Numbered from the stretch's first letter, positions 1 through 6,167 are shown. The stretch: DNA of 6,435 bases from an uncultured Alphaproteobacteria bacterium (GCA_944391365.1 CALXTH010000037.1:1-6435), one strand, 5' to 3'. The notes: generated by a model not told the origin, from the sequence alone. A program made the numbers and translations.

Positions 1-451
1 TTTGTTCCAGTTTCAGTACTTCGGTGTTCTGGTTAAAATAGCCGACAGGCGCTTCAATATTGTACCAGGTACCTTTGGCCGTCGGAATGATGCCTTTAGG
101 ATTAATGAGTTTGATGAGTTTTGAGCCGGGTTCGGTTTCATCAATATTGTCGGCGGTGAAGTTGTTGACTTTGTTACTGCGGTCCGTGATGTAAAAATCA
201 GTTTTTTCCATGTGCAGTTTTTCAAGCTCTCCTTTTTTGGGGAGGGTGATGTCAATTTTTACGGTATCTTTGGCCTGTTCTATCTGTGGAATGAAAATCA
301 ACAGACCAAGCAGAACCGCCGCGAGACTCGGCAGCAGGAGGCGGATGTGCCGAATCAGCCGGGAACGCCGGTCGAGTTCATTGGCTTTGTCCGGGGCGGC
401 CAATGGGGTACTGCCGTAAAAATAATCGTCTATTTTCTGATGATCAATCAC
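1..451 (-). CDS. lptC: LPS export ABC transporter periplasmic protein LptC (3' end outside window)
   Basis: LptC is the bitopic inner-membrane protein that receives lipopolysaccharide from LptB2FG and passes it to LptA in the periplasmic bridge. The minus strand is open from an in-frame TGA at 475-473 to the window edge, giving 150 residues. The first usable start is GTG at 451; the next Met lies after the membrane segment, so the GTG is preferred, with a GGAG at 468-465 as a rather distant ribosome site. Seen in order: a polar N-terminus (IDHQKIDDYFYGS), a basic stretch (LDRRSRLIRHIR, about 26-37), one membrane helix (about 36-55) and the start of a beta-rich periplasmic domain with F-T-A-D and G-T-W-Y-N-I-E-A-P-V-G-Y-F motifs, as in alphaproteobacterial LptC. 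It starts four bases after the kdsD stop, so the two genes are probably translated together; lptA would be expected beyond the edge. Identity rests on topology, motifs and position. Confidence 0.85.
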   Translation of the reverse strand, partial: MIDHQKIDDYFYGSTPLAAPDKANELDRRSRLIRHIRLLLPSLAAVLLGLLIFIPQIEQAKDTVKIDITLPKKGELEKLHMEKTDFYITDRSNKVNNFTADNIDETEPGSKLIKLINPKGIIPTAKGTWYNIEAPVGYFNQNTEVLKLEQ

Positions 452-455
452 GGGT

Positions 456-1466
456 TCAGGCGGCTCCGGCTTTCAGGCAGTCATGCAGGTGGATGATGCC
501 GATCGGTTTGTCGTTGTAGACGACGAACAGCTGGGTAATGCCTTTGCCGGTGTTGTTCATGATATTGACGGCTTCGGCAACCAGAGTGTCGGCGCTGATG
601 GTTTTGGGGCTGCGGGTCATCACATCTGAGGCTTTCAACGACAGAATGTTGCTGCCCATATAGCGGCGCAGGTCTCCGTCGGTGATCATGCCGACGAGGT
701 TTCCGTCAGTGTCGGTTACGCCGACGCAGCCCAGCATTTTTCCGGTCATGGTCAAGATGGCATCGGGCATTGGTGTTTCTTCACTAACCAGCGGAATTTC
801 ATCACCTTTATGCATGAGGTCAGAGACTTTTTGCAGAAAAGCGCCGAGTTTTCCGCCGGGGTGGCGCTGTTTGAAGTCATTTCGGGAAAAACCTTTGCGT
901 TCCAACAGGGCAATGGCCAGAATATCACCAAGGACGATGGTGGCGGTGGTGGAGGATGTCGGGGCCAGTCCCAGAGGACAGGCTTCACCGTCATCGGGGA
1001 GCTCCAGCCAGATGTCTCCGGCTTTGCCCAGAGCGCTGTTTTTGTTTTTGGTGATTGCAATCAACGGGATTCCGAACCTTTTGCAGTAGACAAGGATATC
1101 TGAGAGCTCCCGGGTTTCGCCGGAATTGGAAATGGCGACGACGCAGTCTTTTTCTGTTATCATGCCGAGGTCACCGTGACTGGCTTCACCAGGGTGAACG
1201 AAGAACGACGGGGTACCGGTTGAGGCCAGAGTTGCGGCGATTTTGCGGCCGACGTGTCCGGATTTGCCCATGCCGGTAATGATGACACGGCCTTCCGTTT
1301 TTTGCATGATATCCAGTGCTTTGGTCAGGTTGTCGCTCAAGTTGTTCTCCATCATCCGGAGGGCTTCGATTTCTTTATCAATCGTGTGTCTGGCGGATAT
1401 GAGATCTTTGTTGTCCGATGTGTTAATTCTTTTTTCCAAAGCTGTTTTTTCAATCTTTTCTGACAT
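456..1466 (-). CDS. kdsD: D-arabinose-5-phosphate isomerase (KpsF/GutQ family, SIS plus two CBS domains)
   Basis: Cytoplasmic enzyme that interconverts ribulose 5-phosphate and arabinose 5-phosphate, the first step towards Kdo for LPS. The 336-residue product has a sugar-isomerase (SIS) domain at about 45-190 with GMGKSGHVGRK and AISNSGETREL, then EACPLGLAPTSSTT and RHPGGKLG, then paired CBS domains at about 210-332 (MITDGDLRRYM; PIGIIHLHDCL). Lys68, Glu120, Glu161 and His202 line up with the four key residues of E. coli KdsD (K59, E111, E152, H193), so the enzyme looks intact. It is about eight residues longer at the N-terminus than E. coli KdsD (328). The frame is open further upstream to 1733, but that stretch is antisense-like, overlaps the lipoprotein gene and does not resemble the family; ATG 1466, behind an A/G-rich AAAAAGAA, fits best. 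ATG at 1505 is the only reasonable alternative. It is followed directly by lptC; no kdsC lies between them. Confidence 0.93.
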   Translation of the reverse strand: MSEKIEKTALEKRINTSDNKDLISARHTIDKEIEALRMMENNLSDNLTKALDIMQKTEGRVIITGMGKSGHVGRKIAATLASTGTPSFFVHPGEASHGDLGMITEKDCVVAISNSGETRELSDILVYCKRFGIPLIAITKNKNSALGKAGDIWLELPDDGEACPLGLAPTSSTTATIVLGDILAIALLERKGFSRNDFKQRHPGGKLGAFLQKVSDLMHKGDEIPLVSEETPMPDAILTMTGKMLGCVGVTDTDGNLVGMITDGDLRRYMGSNILSLKASDVMTRSPKTISADTLVAEAVNIMNNTGKGITQLFVVYNDKPIGIIHLHDCLKAGAA

Positions 1467-1521
1467 TAGTTCTTTTTGCGACAGATAGCAAGTGTTTTTT
1501 CGCATGGTGGCGAATGTATGG

Positions 1522-1875
1522 TTATTTGGGAACGCGCATGACGTTGCCGCGAACCTGCCAGCTTTCTTTGTCCCAAAGTCCCAAAAAGCTGAATTTATCA
1601 TAGGTGATGGAGGCATTGGTGAGATAGTCGCCGTGGTATTGTTGGAGGAGAGCTTCGGCCGCGTTGTCAATTTTTGGGGCGGCACCGAAGGGAATGAACA
1701 GAAAATGGTATCCGGTCTGGGTGTTGCTGACATTTTCGGCTACGGTTTCGTTGTCGGCGGCCAGGTTGTAAAGCGACATCGGGCGCGGGGAGACGGCGGA
1801 GAAGGTTCCGTGTAGTGATGTGCAGCCGCTTAGAAGAAAGAGCAGCAGAGCGAGCCGTTTAATTGTCTTCATCAT
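1522..1875 (-). CDS. small lipoprotein, paralogue of the gene just upstream (unknown function)
   Basis: Not recognised by name. The product is about 117 residues: a basic start (MMKTIKR), a hydrophobic segment (LALLLFLL) and a lipobox LSGC, so it should be processed and lipidated at the Cys of CTSLHG. The residue after Cys is Thr, not Asp, which by the E. coli Lol rule suggests the outer membrane. The mature part is about 100 residues with no transmembrane helix and ends in a V-R-G-N-V motif. It aligns along its length with the neighbouring lipoprotein: CTS, VSP, N-V/I-S, T-x(3)-FLF, FG, D-x-L-x-N and FSF are shared. Two adjacent ATGs (1875 and 1872) follow a GGAGG at 1885-1881 at 5 and 8 bases; either may be used. 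It overlaps the end of the upstream gene by about 15 bases, suggesting translational coupling. Fold resemblance to small TRL-like lipoproteins is only a guess. Confidence 0.85.
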   Translation of the reverse strand: MMKTIKRLALLLFLLSGCTSLHGTFSAVSPRPMSLYNLAADNETVAENVSNTQTGYHFLFIPFGAAPKIDNAAEALLQQYHGDYLTNASITYDKFSFLGLWDKESWQVRGNVMRVPK

Positions 1876-2230
1876 TGAAACCTCCGAACATCGGGGCAAG
1901 TTTTATACCATCGGCGGTGATGGTGATGGTGTCTTCTCCCAAAGGAAAGCCGAAAGAAAAGCTGCGGTCGGCTTTTAGGTTGACTAAAATGTCAGTTTCG
2001 GAGAGGTCAAGAGCCGCGCGAACGGCTTCTTCCAGCGAAGGAGAGCCAAAAGTGAAAAACAAAAAGGTACGGCGTGTTGATGACGCCGAGATGTTTTTTA
2101 TATATTCGGCTTGTTCAAGTTGTTTGAGTTCAATTTGGTTTAAGTCAGGTGAAACGACCCCTAATTCGGCGAAGCGGGAAGTGCATGCATTTAACAGCAA
2201 GATTGACAGTATGAACAGTCTTTTAAACAT
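1859..2230 (-). CDS. small lipoprotein, first of a tandem paralogous pair (unknown function)
   Basis: Not recognised by name. The 123-residue product begins MFKRLFILSILLLNAC: a short basic start, a hydrophobic core and a lipobox LNAC with Cys16 as the predicted lipid-modified residue, followed by Thr-Ser, so outer-membrane sorting is likely. The mature part (about 108 residues) has VSPDLNQ, an acidic/polar helix-like stretch (ELKQLEQAEYIKN), T-R-R-T-F-L-F-F-T-F-G, an alternating A-L segment ending D-I-L-V-N-L, and an acidic tail (GGFNDEDN). It has the same order of motifs as the next gene, so the two arose by duplication. Start ATG 2230 has a strong ribosome site, AAGGAG, at 2241-2236 with five bases between. 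It is the first gene of the leftward cluster that leads into kdsD and lptC, which hints at envelope upkeep, but nothing in the sequence shows an activity. Confidence 0.86.
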   Translation of the reverse strand: MFKRLFILSILLLNACTSRFAELGVVSPDLNQIELKQLEQAEYIKNISASSTRRTFLFFTFGSPSLEEAVRAALDLSETDILVNLKADRSFSFGFPLGEDTITITADGIKLAPMFGGFNDEDN

Positions 2231-2319
2231 ATTTTCTCCTTAATTTATTATGTTAACCGGCGGGGCTTAAAAGTTCGTTAATCAGATGGTAAAAATGTAT
2301 TTATGAAGAAAATTAAAGC

Positions 2320-2347
2320 TTGTCATTTAGTTAATGAATTGTATAAT
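2320..2347 (+). promoter_or_regulatory. sigma70-type promoter for the small membrane protein gene
   Basis: A -35 box TTGTCA (2320-2325, one mismatch to TTGACA) and a perfect -10 TATAAT (2342-2347) are 16 bases apart. Transcription would start near 2354, leaving a leader of about 38 bases before ATG 2392. It lies in the 161-base spacer between divergent genes; a promoter for the leftward lipoprotein gene must also be here, but no minus-strand pair of boxes is convincing. Confidence 0.7.
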
Positions 2348-2391
2348 AAGCAGCAATTATTTATTTTTGTGTTATTAAAAATTGTTATGTT

Positions 2392-2823
2392 ATGAAAGTT
2401 AATCAGAAAAAAATGCGATGGGGCATATTGCTCTATGTTTTTTCGTTGCTGTTCTTTGTCGGAGACGCCATCTATCAAGGGTTGCGTCCGCTGGAGACGG
2501 AAAGTTATCAAGTTACAACGCTGTTGATTGATAAAGTGAAACCAACTTATTATGTTGAATTGGCAGGCGAGCGTCGGGATGTTTCAATGGTTCGTCCCGG
2601 TAAAGGCGAATTCAAGGTTTTGTTGTATGAAGGGCTTGATGTGACAGCGCTAAAAATTGTCGGAGATGACGGTTTTTATGTTTATTCCGGAGTTTTGTCC
2701 GTGGATGAGGTTCTTTACAAAGTGCATCGTTCGTTATGGGCGCTGCCGGCGTCGGTTGCGGTTTTTGTTTGTTTTTTTGGCGGCTTAGGTGTTTTGGTAG
2801 CGTATAGATACAGAAGAACGTAG
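2392..2823 (+). CDS. small two-helix membrane protein of unknown function
   Basis: Not recognised. The 143-residue product has a basic N-terminus (MKVNQKKMR), a first membrane helix at about 10-29 (WGILLYVFSLLFFVGDAIYQ), a polar middle domain at about 30-112 and a second helix at about 113-134 (LWALPASVAVFVCFFGGLGVLVAY), ending in YRYRRT. By the positive-inside rule both ends are cytoplasmic and the roughly 80-residue middle domain is periplasmic. That domain alternates hydrophobic and polar residues (TTLLIDKVKPTYYVEL; GEFKVLLYEG; DGFYVYSGVLS), which suggests beta strands. The layout recalls DUF3592-type proteins, but no diagnostic motif is seen. Start ATG 2392 has no Shine-Dalgarno sequence; ATG 2413 (MRWGILL) is an alternative that would still keep both helices. 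The gene has its own promoter and terminator, so it is probably transcribed alone. Confidence 0.8.
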   Translation: MKVNQKKMRWGILLYVFSLLFFVGDAIYQGLRPLETESYQVTTLLIDKVKPTYYVELAGERRDVSMVRPGKGEFKVLLYEGLDVTALKIVGDDGFYVYSGVLSVDEVLYKVHRSLWALPASVAVFVCFFGGLGVLVAYRYRRT

Positions 2824-2837
2824 CCTCGGGGTTGGGG

Positions 2838-2866
2838 AGAAGGGAGCAGAAATGCTCCTTTCTTTA
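2838..2866 (+). terminator. intrinsic-type terminator after the small membrane protein gene
   Basis: An 11-pair stem (2838-2848 with 2853-2863, one G-U pair) closes on a GAAA tetraloop at 2849-2852. The 3' arm is T-rich (TTTCT) and runs into TTTA, so the T-tract partly overlaps the stem. It begins 15 bases after the stop codon and separates this gene from the str operon. The structure is clear; function as a terminator is inferred. Confidence 0.72.
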
Positions 2867-2875
2867 TAGTTTATA

Positions 2876-3010
2876 GACTCAAATTGACTCAAAAATGCTT
2901 TTCCAATCTGTCTTGCCAGCGACTCGGAAGGCGAATCGTAAAAAGGCTTTTCTTCTTTCAAAAGGATTAAAGGTTAAGCTAAGGTTAATAAAAAGTAGAC
3001 TCAAAATTGA
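2876..3010. repeat. three copies of GACTCAAA upstream of the str promoter
   Basis: GACTCAAA occurs at 2876-2883, 2886-2893 and 2998-3005. The first two start 10 bases apart, about one helical turn. The first and third sit in a longer near-match, TAGACTCAAATTGA against TAGACTCAAAATTGA. Between them AAGGTTAA occurs twice, at 2970-2977 and 2981-2988. These could be protein-binding sites or the remains of a small duplication. The stretch 2867-3029 holds no gene, tRNA or other feature that I can recognise. Confidence 0.4.
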
Positions 3011-3029
3011 TTTTTTTTGTAAAAAAGTG

Positions 3030-3062
3030 TTGACTTCGGGGGCGAGTGTGTTTAACATGCGC
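3030..3062 (+). promoter_or_regulatory. str operon promoter with GC-rich discriminator
   Basis: TTGACT (3030-3035) and TAACAT (3053-3058) are 17 bases apart. An A/T-rich tract at about 3003-3027 lies just upstream, like an UP element. The -10 box is followed by GCGC (3059-3062), a GC-rich discriminator of the kind found at stringently controlled ribosomal promoters. Predicted start near 3065, giving a leader of about 78 bases before rpsL. Confidence 0.68.
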
Positions 3063-3066
3063 TTGA

Positions 3067-3092
3067 CTTTTTAGGGGAGTTTCCCTAAAAGG
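3067..3092 (+). promoter_or_regulatory. hairpin in the rpsL leader
   Basis: CTTTTTAGGG (3067-3076) pairs with CCCTAAAAGG (3083-3092): ten pairs including one G-U, with a six-base loop. It lies almost at the predicted 5' end of the str mRNA. It is followed by CCGTTTTG, too poor in T for a convincing terminator. It may stabilise the mRNA or take part in ribosomal-protein feedback; the sequence alone cannot decide. Confidence 0.5.
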
Positions 3093-3142
3093 CCGTTTTG
3101 TATTGAAAAAATAAAATAACGTAATATTTAAGGAAATTAGTG

Positions 3143-3514
3143 ATGCCTACAATTAATCAGTTAATTCGTAAGTCACGAACACCCAAAGTAAAAAGAAACA
3201 AAGTTCCGGCTTTGAAGGCGTGCCCGCAAAAACGCGGTGTTTGTACAAGGGTTTATACAACAACCCCGAAAAAACCGAACTCCGCTTTGCGTAAAGTGGC
3301 TCGTATCCGCCTGACAAACGGCTTTGAAGTAATCAGCTATATCCCTGGTGAAGGTCATAATTTGCAAGAACACTCAGTGGTGCTGATTAGAGGAGGCCGC
3401 GTCAAAGACTTGCCTGGTGTTCGTTATCATATCATTCGTGGTACCTTGGATACTCAGGGTGTATCTAAACGTCGTCAACGTCGTTCTCTGTACGGCGCCA
3501 AGAGACCGAAATAA
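3143..3514 (+). CDS. rpsL: 30S ribosomal protein S12
   Basis: S12 sits at the decoding centre of the 30S subunit and helps control accuracy. The 123-residue product matches the family over its full length: MPTINQLIRKSRTPKV, PALKACPQKRGVCTRVYTTTPKKPNSALRKVARIRLTNGFEV, PGEGHNLQEHSVVLIRGGRVKDLPGVRYH and a basic end (SLYGAKRPK). Lys43 and Lys88, where streptomycin-resistance changes usually fall, are both the sensitive type, and Asp89 (KDLPG), the residue methylthiolated by RimO in other bacteria, is present. ATG 3143 is chosen over the GTG just before it because the family begins MPTI/MATV and because AAGGA (3130-3134) lies eight bases upstream. It is the first gene of the str operon here; rpoC is not immediately upstream, as it is in many bacteria. 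The stop codon touches the possible first ATG of rpsG. Confidence 0.98.
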   Translation: MPTINQLIRKSRTPKVKRNKVPALKACPQKRGVCTRVYTTTPKKPNSALRKVARIRLTNGFEVISYIPGEGHNLQEHSVVLIRGGRVKDLPGVRYHIIRGTLDTQGVSKRRQRRSLYGAKRPK

Positions 3515-3525
3515 TGAGTAGAAAG

Positions 3526-3996
3526 ATGTCACGTCGTCATACTGCAGAAAAAAGAATCGTACTTCCCGACGCAAAATATCATAACGTCGTGGTTACGAAA
3601 TTTATTAATAATGTTATGGAACACGGTAAAAAGGCCGTTGCCGAAAAGATCGTTTATTCGGCTTTTGACATTATGGCCCAGAAATCCAAGCAAGATGCTT
3701 TGGCTGTATTTAACGAAGCCATTGAAAATGTGAAACCGATGGTTGAGGTTCGTTCCCGCCGCGTTGGTGGTGCAACTTATCAGGTTCCGTCCGAGGTTCG
3801 TGCCGAACGCCGTCAGGCTCTGGCAATCCGCTGGATTATTGCTGCTGCCCGCAAACGTTCGGAAACGACCATGACCGAGAGACTGGCCAACGAATTGCTG
3901 GATGCTTTTGCCAATAAAGGATCGGCCGTTAAAAAACGTGAAGATACTCATAAAATGGCTGAAGCCAACAAGGCTTTCTCTCATTACAAGTTTTAA
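3526..3996 (+). CDS. rpsG: 30S ribosomal protein S7
   Basis: S7 nucleates assembly of the 30S head and binds 16S rRNA near the E site; in E. coli it also represses the str operon. From ATG 3526 the product is 156 residues, the usual alphaproteobacterial length, beginning MSRRHTAEKRIVLPDAKY. Family blocks are all present: VVVTKFINNVMEHGKKAVAEKIVY, NVKPMVEVRSRRVGGATYQVP, RRQALAIRWIIAAARKR and AVKKREDTHKMAEANKAFSHYKF. An earlier in-frame ATG at 3514 would add four residues (MSRK) and overlap the rpsL stop by one base (TAATG); that could couple the two genes, but neither start has a strong ribosome site. There is almost no rpsL-rpsG spacer, so the S7-binding element known from the E. coli intercistronic region is not there. 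Confidence 0.96.
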   Translation: MSRRHTAEKRIVLPDAKYHNVVVTKFINNVMEHGKKAVAEKIVYSAFDIMAQKSKQDALAVFNEAIENVKPMVEVRSRRVGGATYQVPSEVRAERRQALAIRWIIAAARKRSETTMTERLANELLDAFANKGSAVKKREDTHKMAEANKAFSHYKF

Positions 3997-4017
3997 CTTT
4001 ATTACAGGGACAGGCAA

Positions 4018-6093
4018 ATGGCTCGTACACATAAACTTGAAATGTATAGAAATATCGGCATTATGGCACACATTGATGCCGGTAAGACAACAACAACGGA
4101 GCGTATCCTGTATTATACCGGTGTTTCTCACAAGATCGGTGAAGTGCATGAAGGCGCTGCCACGATGGACTGGATGGAACAGGAACAGGAGCGCGGAATT
4201 ACCATTACTTCCGCTGCAACGACCTGTTTTTGGAAAGGTCACAGAATTAATATCATTGATACGCCGGGACACGTTGACTTTACTGTTGAGGTCGAACGTT
4301 CTCTGCGTGTGCTGGATGGCGCCATTACCGTGTTTGACTCCGTTGCCGGTGTCGAACCGCAGTCGGAAACCGTCTGGAGACAGGCGGACAAATATGGAGT
4401 TCCCCGTATTTGCTTCTGTAACAAGATGGACCGAATCGGTGCGAATTTTTATCGTTGTCTGGATATGATTGCCGACCGTCTCGGTGCCCGTCCGATGGCT
4501 TTGCAGCTGCCGGTCGGTGCCGAATCCGAGTTTCGGGGTGTTGTCGATCTGCTGAATATGAATGCAATTATTTATACCGGTGATACGGCTGATTCTCCGA
4601 TTGAAATTCAGGAAATTCCGGCGGATTTGAAAGAAAAAGCCGAGAAATATCATCATGAGCTGATCGAAATGGCCGTCGAAGAAGACGAAGATGCCATGAA
4701 TGATTATCTTGAAGGCAAGGAAGTTTCGGTCGAAACTCTGAAAAAATGTATCCGCAAGGGGACATTGGCTCAGGATTTTGTTCCGGTCTTTTGTGGTACG
4801 GCTTTCAAAAACAAGGGTGTTCAGCCTTTGCTTGATGCTGTGATTGATTATCTGCCGTCTCCGGTCGATATTGCTTCGATTAAGGGAATTAACCCGAATA
4901 CCGATCAGGAAGAGGAGAGACATCCGTCCGATGATCAGCCTTTGGCTGCGCTGGCGTTCAAGATTATGAACGATCCGTTTGTCGGTTCTCTGACATTTAC
5001 CCGTATTTATTCCGGGACGATGACTGCCGGTTCTTATGTCTATAACTCGGTTAAAGACAAGAAAGAACGCGTCGGCCGTATGTTGTTGATGCATGCCAAC
5101 AAGCGTGAAGATCTTAAAGAAGCTCATGCCGGTGATATTATTGCTCTGGCCGGGTTGAAAGATACGACAACTGGTGATACTTTATGCGATCAGGCTCATC
5201 CGATTGTTTTGGAAAACATGGTTTTTCCGGATCCGGTTATTGAACTGGCGGTCGAGCCGAAGACAAAAGCCGATGTGGAGAAAATGGGTCTGGCATTGTC
5301 CCGTCTGGCGATGGAAGATCCGTCCTTTAAAGTTTCTTCCGATCCGGATTCCGGGCAGACGATTATCAAAGGGATGGGGGAATTGCACCTGGAGATTATT
5401 GTTGACCGTTTGAAACGCGAATTCAAGGTTGAATGCAATGTCGGTGAGCCGCAGGTGGCTTATCGCGAAACGATTACTTCTCCCTGTGATATTGAATATA
5501 CGCACAAGAAGCAGTCGGGCGGTGCCGGTCAGTTTGCAAAGGTTAAGATCAAATTTGAGCCGATTGAGGGTTATAACGGCTTTGAATTTGAGAATACCGT
5601 TGTCGGCGGAAACGTTCCGAAAGAGTATATTCCGGGTGTTGAAAAAGGTTTGCGCTCGGCAATGGATGCCGGTGTTATTGCCGGATATCCGGTGACCGGT
5701 GTCAAATGTAACCTCTATGACGGTGCTTATCACGAAGTCGACTCCAATGTGATGTGCTTTGAAATTGCTGCCCGTGCTGCTTTCCGCGAAGGTATGCGTC
5801 AGGCGAATCCGAAGCTGTTGGAACCGATTATGAAGGTTGAAGTGGTGACGCCGGAAGAATACATGGGTGATATTATCGGTGATCTGAATTCCCGCCGCGG
5901 TTTGGTTAACGGTATGGATCAGCGCGCCAATGCCCGTGTTATTGATGCGAGTGTTCCTTTGGCCAATATGTTTGGCTATGTTAATACCTTGCGTTCGCTG
6001 TCTCAGGGACGTGCTCAGTTTACGATGGTTTTTGACCATTATGCCGAGGTTCCGAAAGATGTTGCGGATAAAGTCAAGGCTAAAAATGCCTAA
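4018..6093 (+). CDS. fusA: elongation factor G
   Basis: GTPase that drives translocation on the ribosome and, with RRF, recycling. The 691-residue product is full length for bacterial EF-G. G domain (about 1-285): P-loop AHIDAGKT at 17-24, switch I with RGITIT (Thr64), DTPGH at 81-85 with catalytic His85, NKMD at 135-138 and CGTAF near 259-263, with the G' insert at about 160-255. Domain II follows (about 290-400), then domain III with KGMGELHLEI at 451-460, domain IV (about 480-600) with GGAGQFAKVKI and the tip His572 in AYHEVDSN, and domain V (about 601-680) with MGDIIGDLNSRRG. No key residue is missing. ATG 4018 follows AGGGA at 4006-4010 with seven bases between, and rpsG ends 21 bases upstream, so co-transcription is near certain. 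It looks like the canonical housekeeping EF-G rather than a divergent EF-G2. Confidence 0.98.
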   Translation: MARTHKLEMYRNIGIMAHIDAGKTTTTERILYYTGVSHKIGEVHEGAATMDWMEQEQERGITITSAATTCFWKGHRINIIDTPGHVDFTVEVERSLRVLDGAITVFDSVAGVEPQSETVWRQADKYGVPRICFCNKMDRIGANFYRCLDMIADRLGARPMALQLPVGAESEFRGVVDLLNMNAIIYTGDTADSPIEIQEIPADLKEKAEKYHHELIEMAVEEDEDAMNDYLEGKEVSVETLKKCIRKGTLAQDFVPVFCGTAFKNKGVQPLLDAVIDYLPSPVDIASIKGINPNTDQEEERHPSDDQPLAALAFKIMNDPFVGSLTFTRIYSGTMTAGSYVYNSVKDKKERVGRMLLMHANKREDLKEAHAGDIIALAGLKDTTTGDTLCDQAHPIVLENMVFPDPVIELAVEPKTKADVEKMGLALSRLAMEDPSFKVSSDPDSGQTIIKGMGELHLEIIVDRLKREFKVECNVGEPQVAYRETITSPCDIEYTHKKQSGGAGQFAKVKIKFEPIEGYNGFEFENTVVGGNVPKEYIPGVEKGLRSAMDAGVIAGYPVTGVKCNLYDGAYHEVDSNVMCFEIAARAAFREGMRQANPKLLEPIMKVEVVTPEEYMGDIIGDLNSRRGLVNGMDQRANARVIDASVPLANMFGYVNTLRSLSQGRAQFTMVFDHYAEVPKDVADKVKAKNA

Positions 6094-6109
6094 GACTGTA
6101 TCAGTTTTG

Positions 6110-6150
6110 TTTTAAGGAGAGGACAGAATTATCTGTTTTCTTCCTTAAAA
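6110..6150 (+). repeat. long imperfect hairpin after fusA
   Basis: TTTTAAGGA (6110-6118) pairs with TCCTTAAAA (6142-6150), and an inner ACAGA (6123-6127) pairs with TCTGT (6132-6136) around an ATTA loop. G-U pairs and one bulged C bridge the two parts, giving a nearly continuous stem of about 18 pairs. No T-run follows on either strand, so it is not a standard intrinsic terminator. It begins 16 bases after the fusA stop and may protect the 3' end or be a processing site. Confidence 0.55.
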
Positions 6151-6167
6151 CGGAACTCAGGCGTTTG

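Noticed and set aside
682..1103. Plus-strand open frames opposite kdsD
   Set aside because: They are antisense to conserved catalytic motifs of kdsD and have no recognisable features.
1496..1518. Small inverted repeat (TTCGC/GCGAA) between the second lipoprotein gene and kdsD
   Set aside because: Only five pairs, and no T-run follows on the minus strand, so it is not a credible terminator and the genes are probably co-transcribed.
1467..1733. N-terminal extension of KdsD by 89 residues
   Set aside because: It overlaps the lipoprotein gene in another frame, is Pro/Ser/Thr-rich without any family similarity, and the SIS domain begins at the expected distance from ATG 1466.
1863..2243. Plus-strand 126-codon frame opposite the first lipoprotein gene
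   Set aside because: The minus-strand frame has a strong ribosome site, a lipobox signal peptide and a paralogue; the plus-strand frame has none of these.
2891..2960. Possible tRNA or small RNA gene in the gap before the str promoter
   Set aside because: No cloverleaf, T-loop motif or stable long stem could be found; only short weak complementarities.
3529..5127. 532-codon open frame on the minus strand opposite rpsG and fusA
   Set aside because: It is the exact antisense of two highly conserved genes, has no ribosome site or recognisable domain, and its His/Asn/Ile-rich composition is that of a codon-bias shadow.
5182..6039. 285-codon minus-strand open frame opposite fusA
   Set aside because: Same kind of antisense shadow; the fusA frame on the plus strand is full length and conserved throughout.
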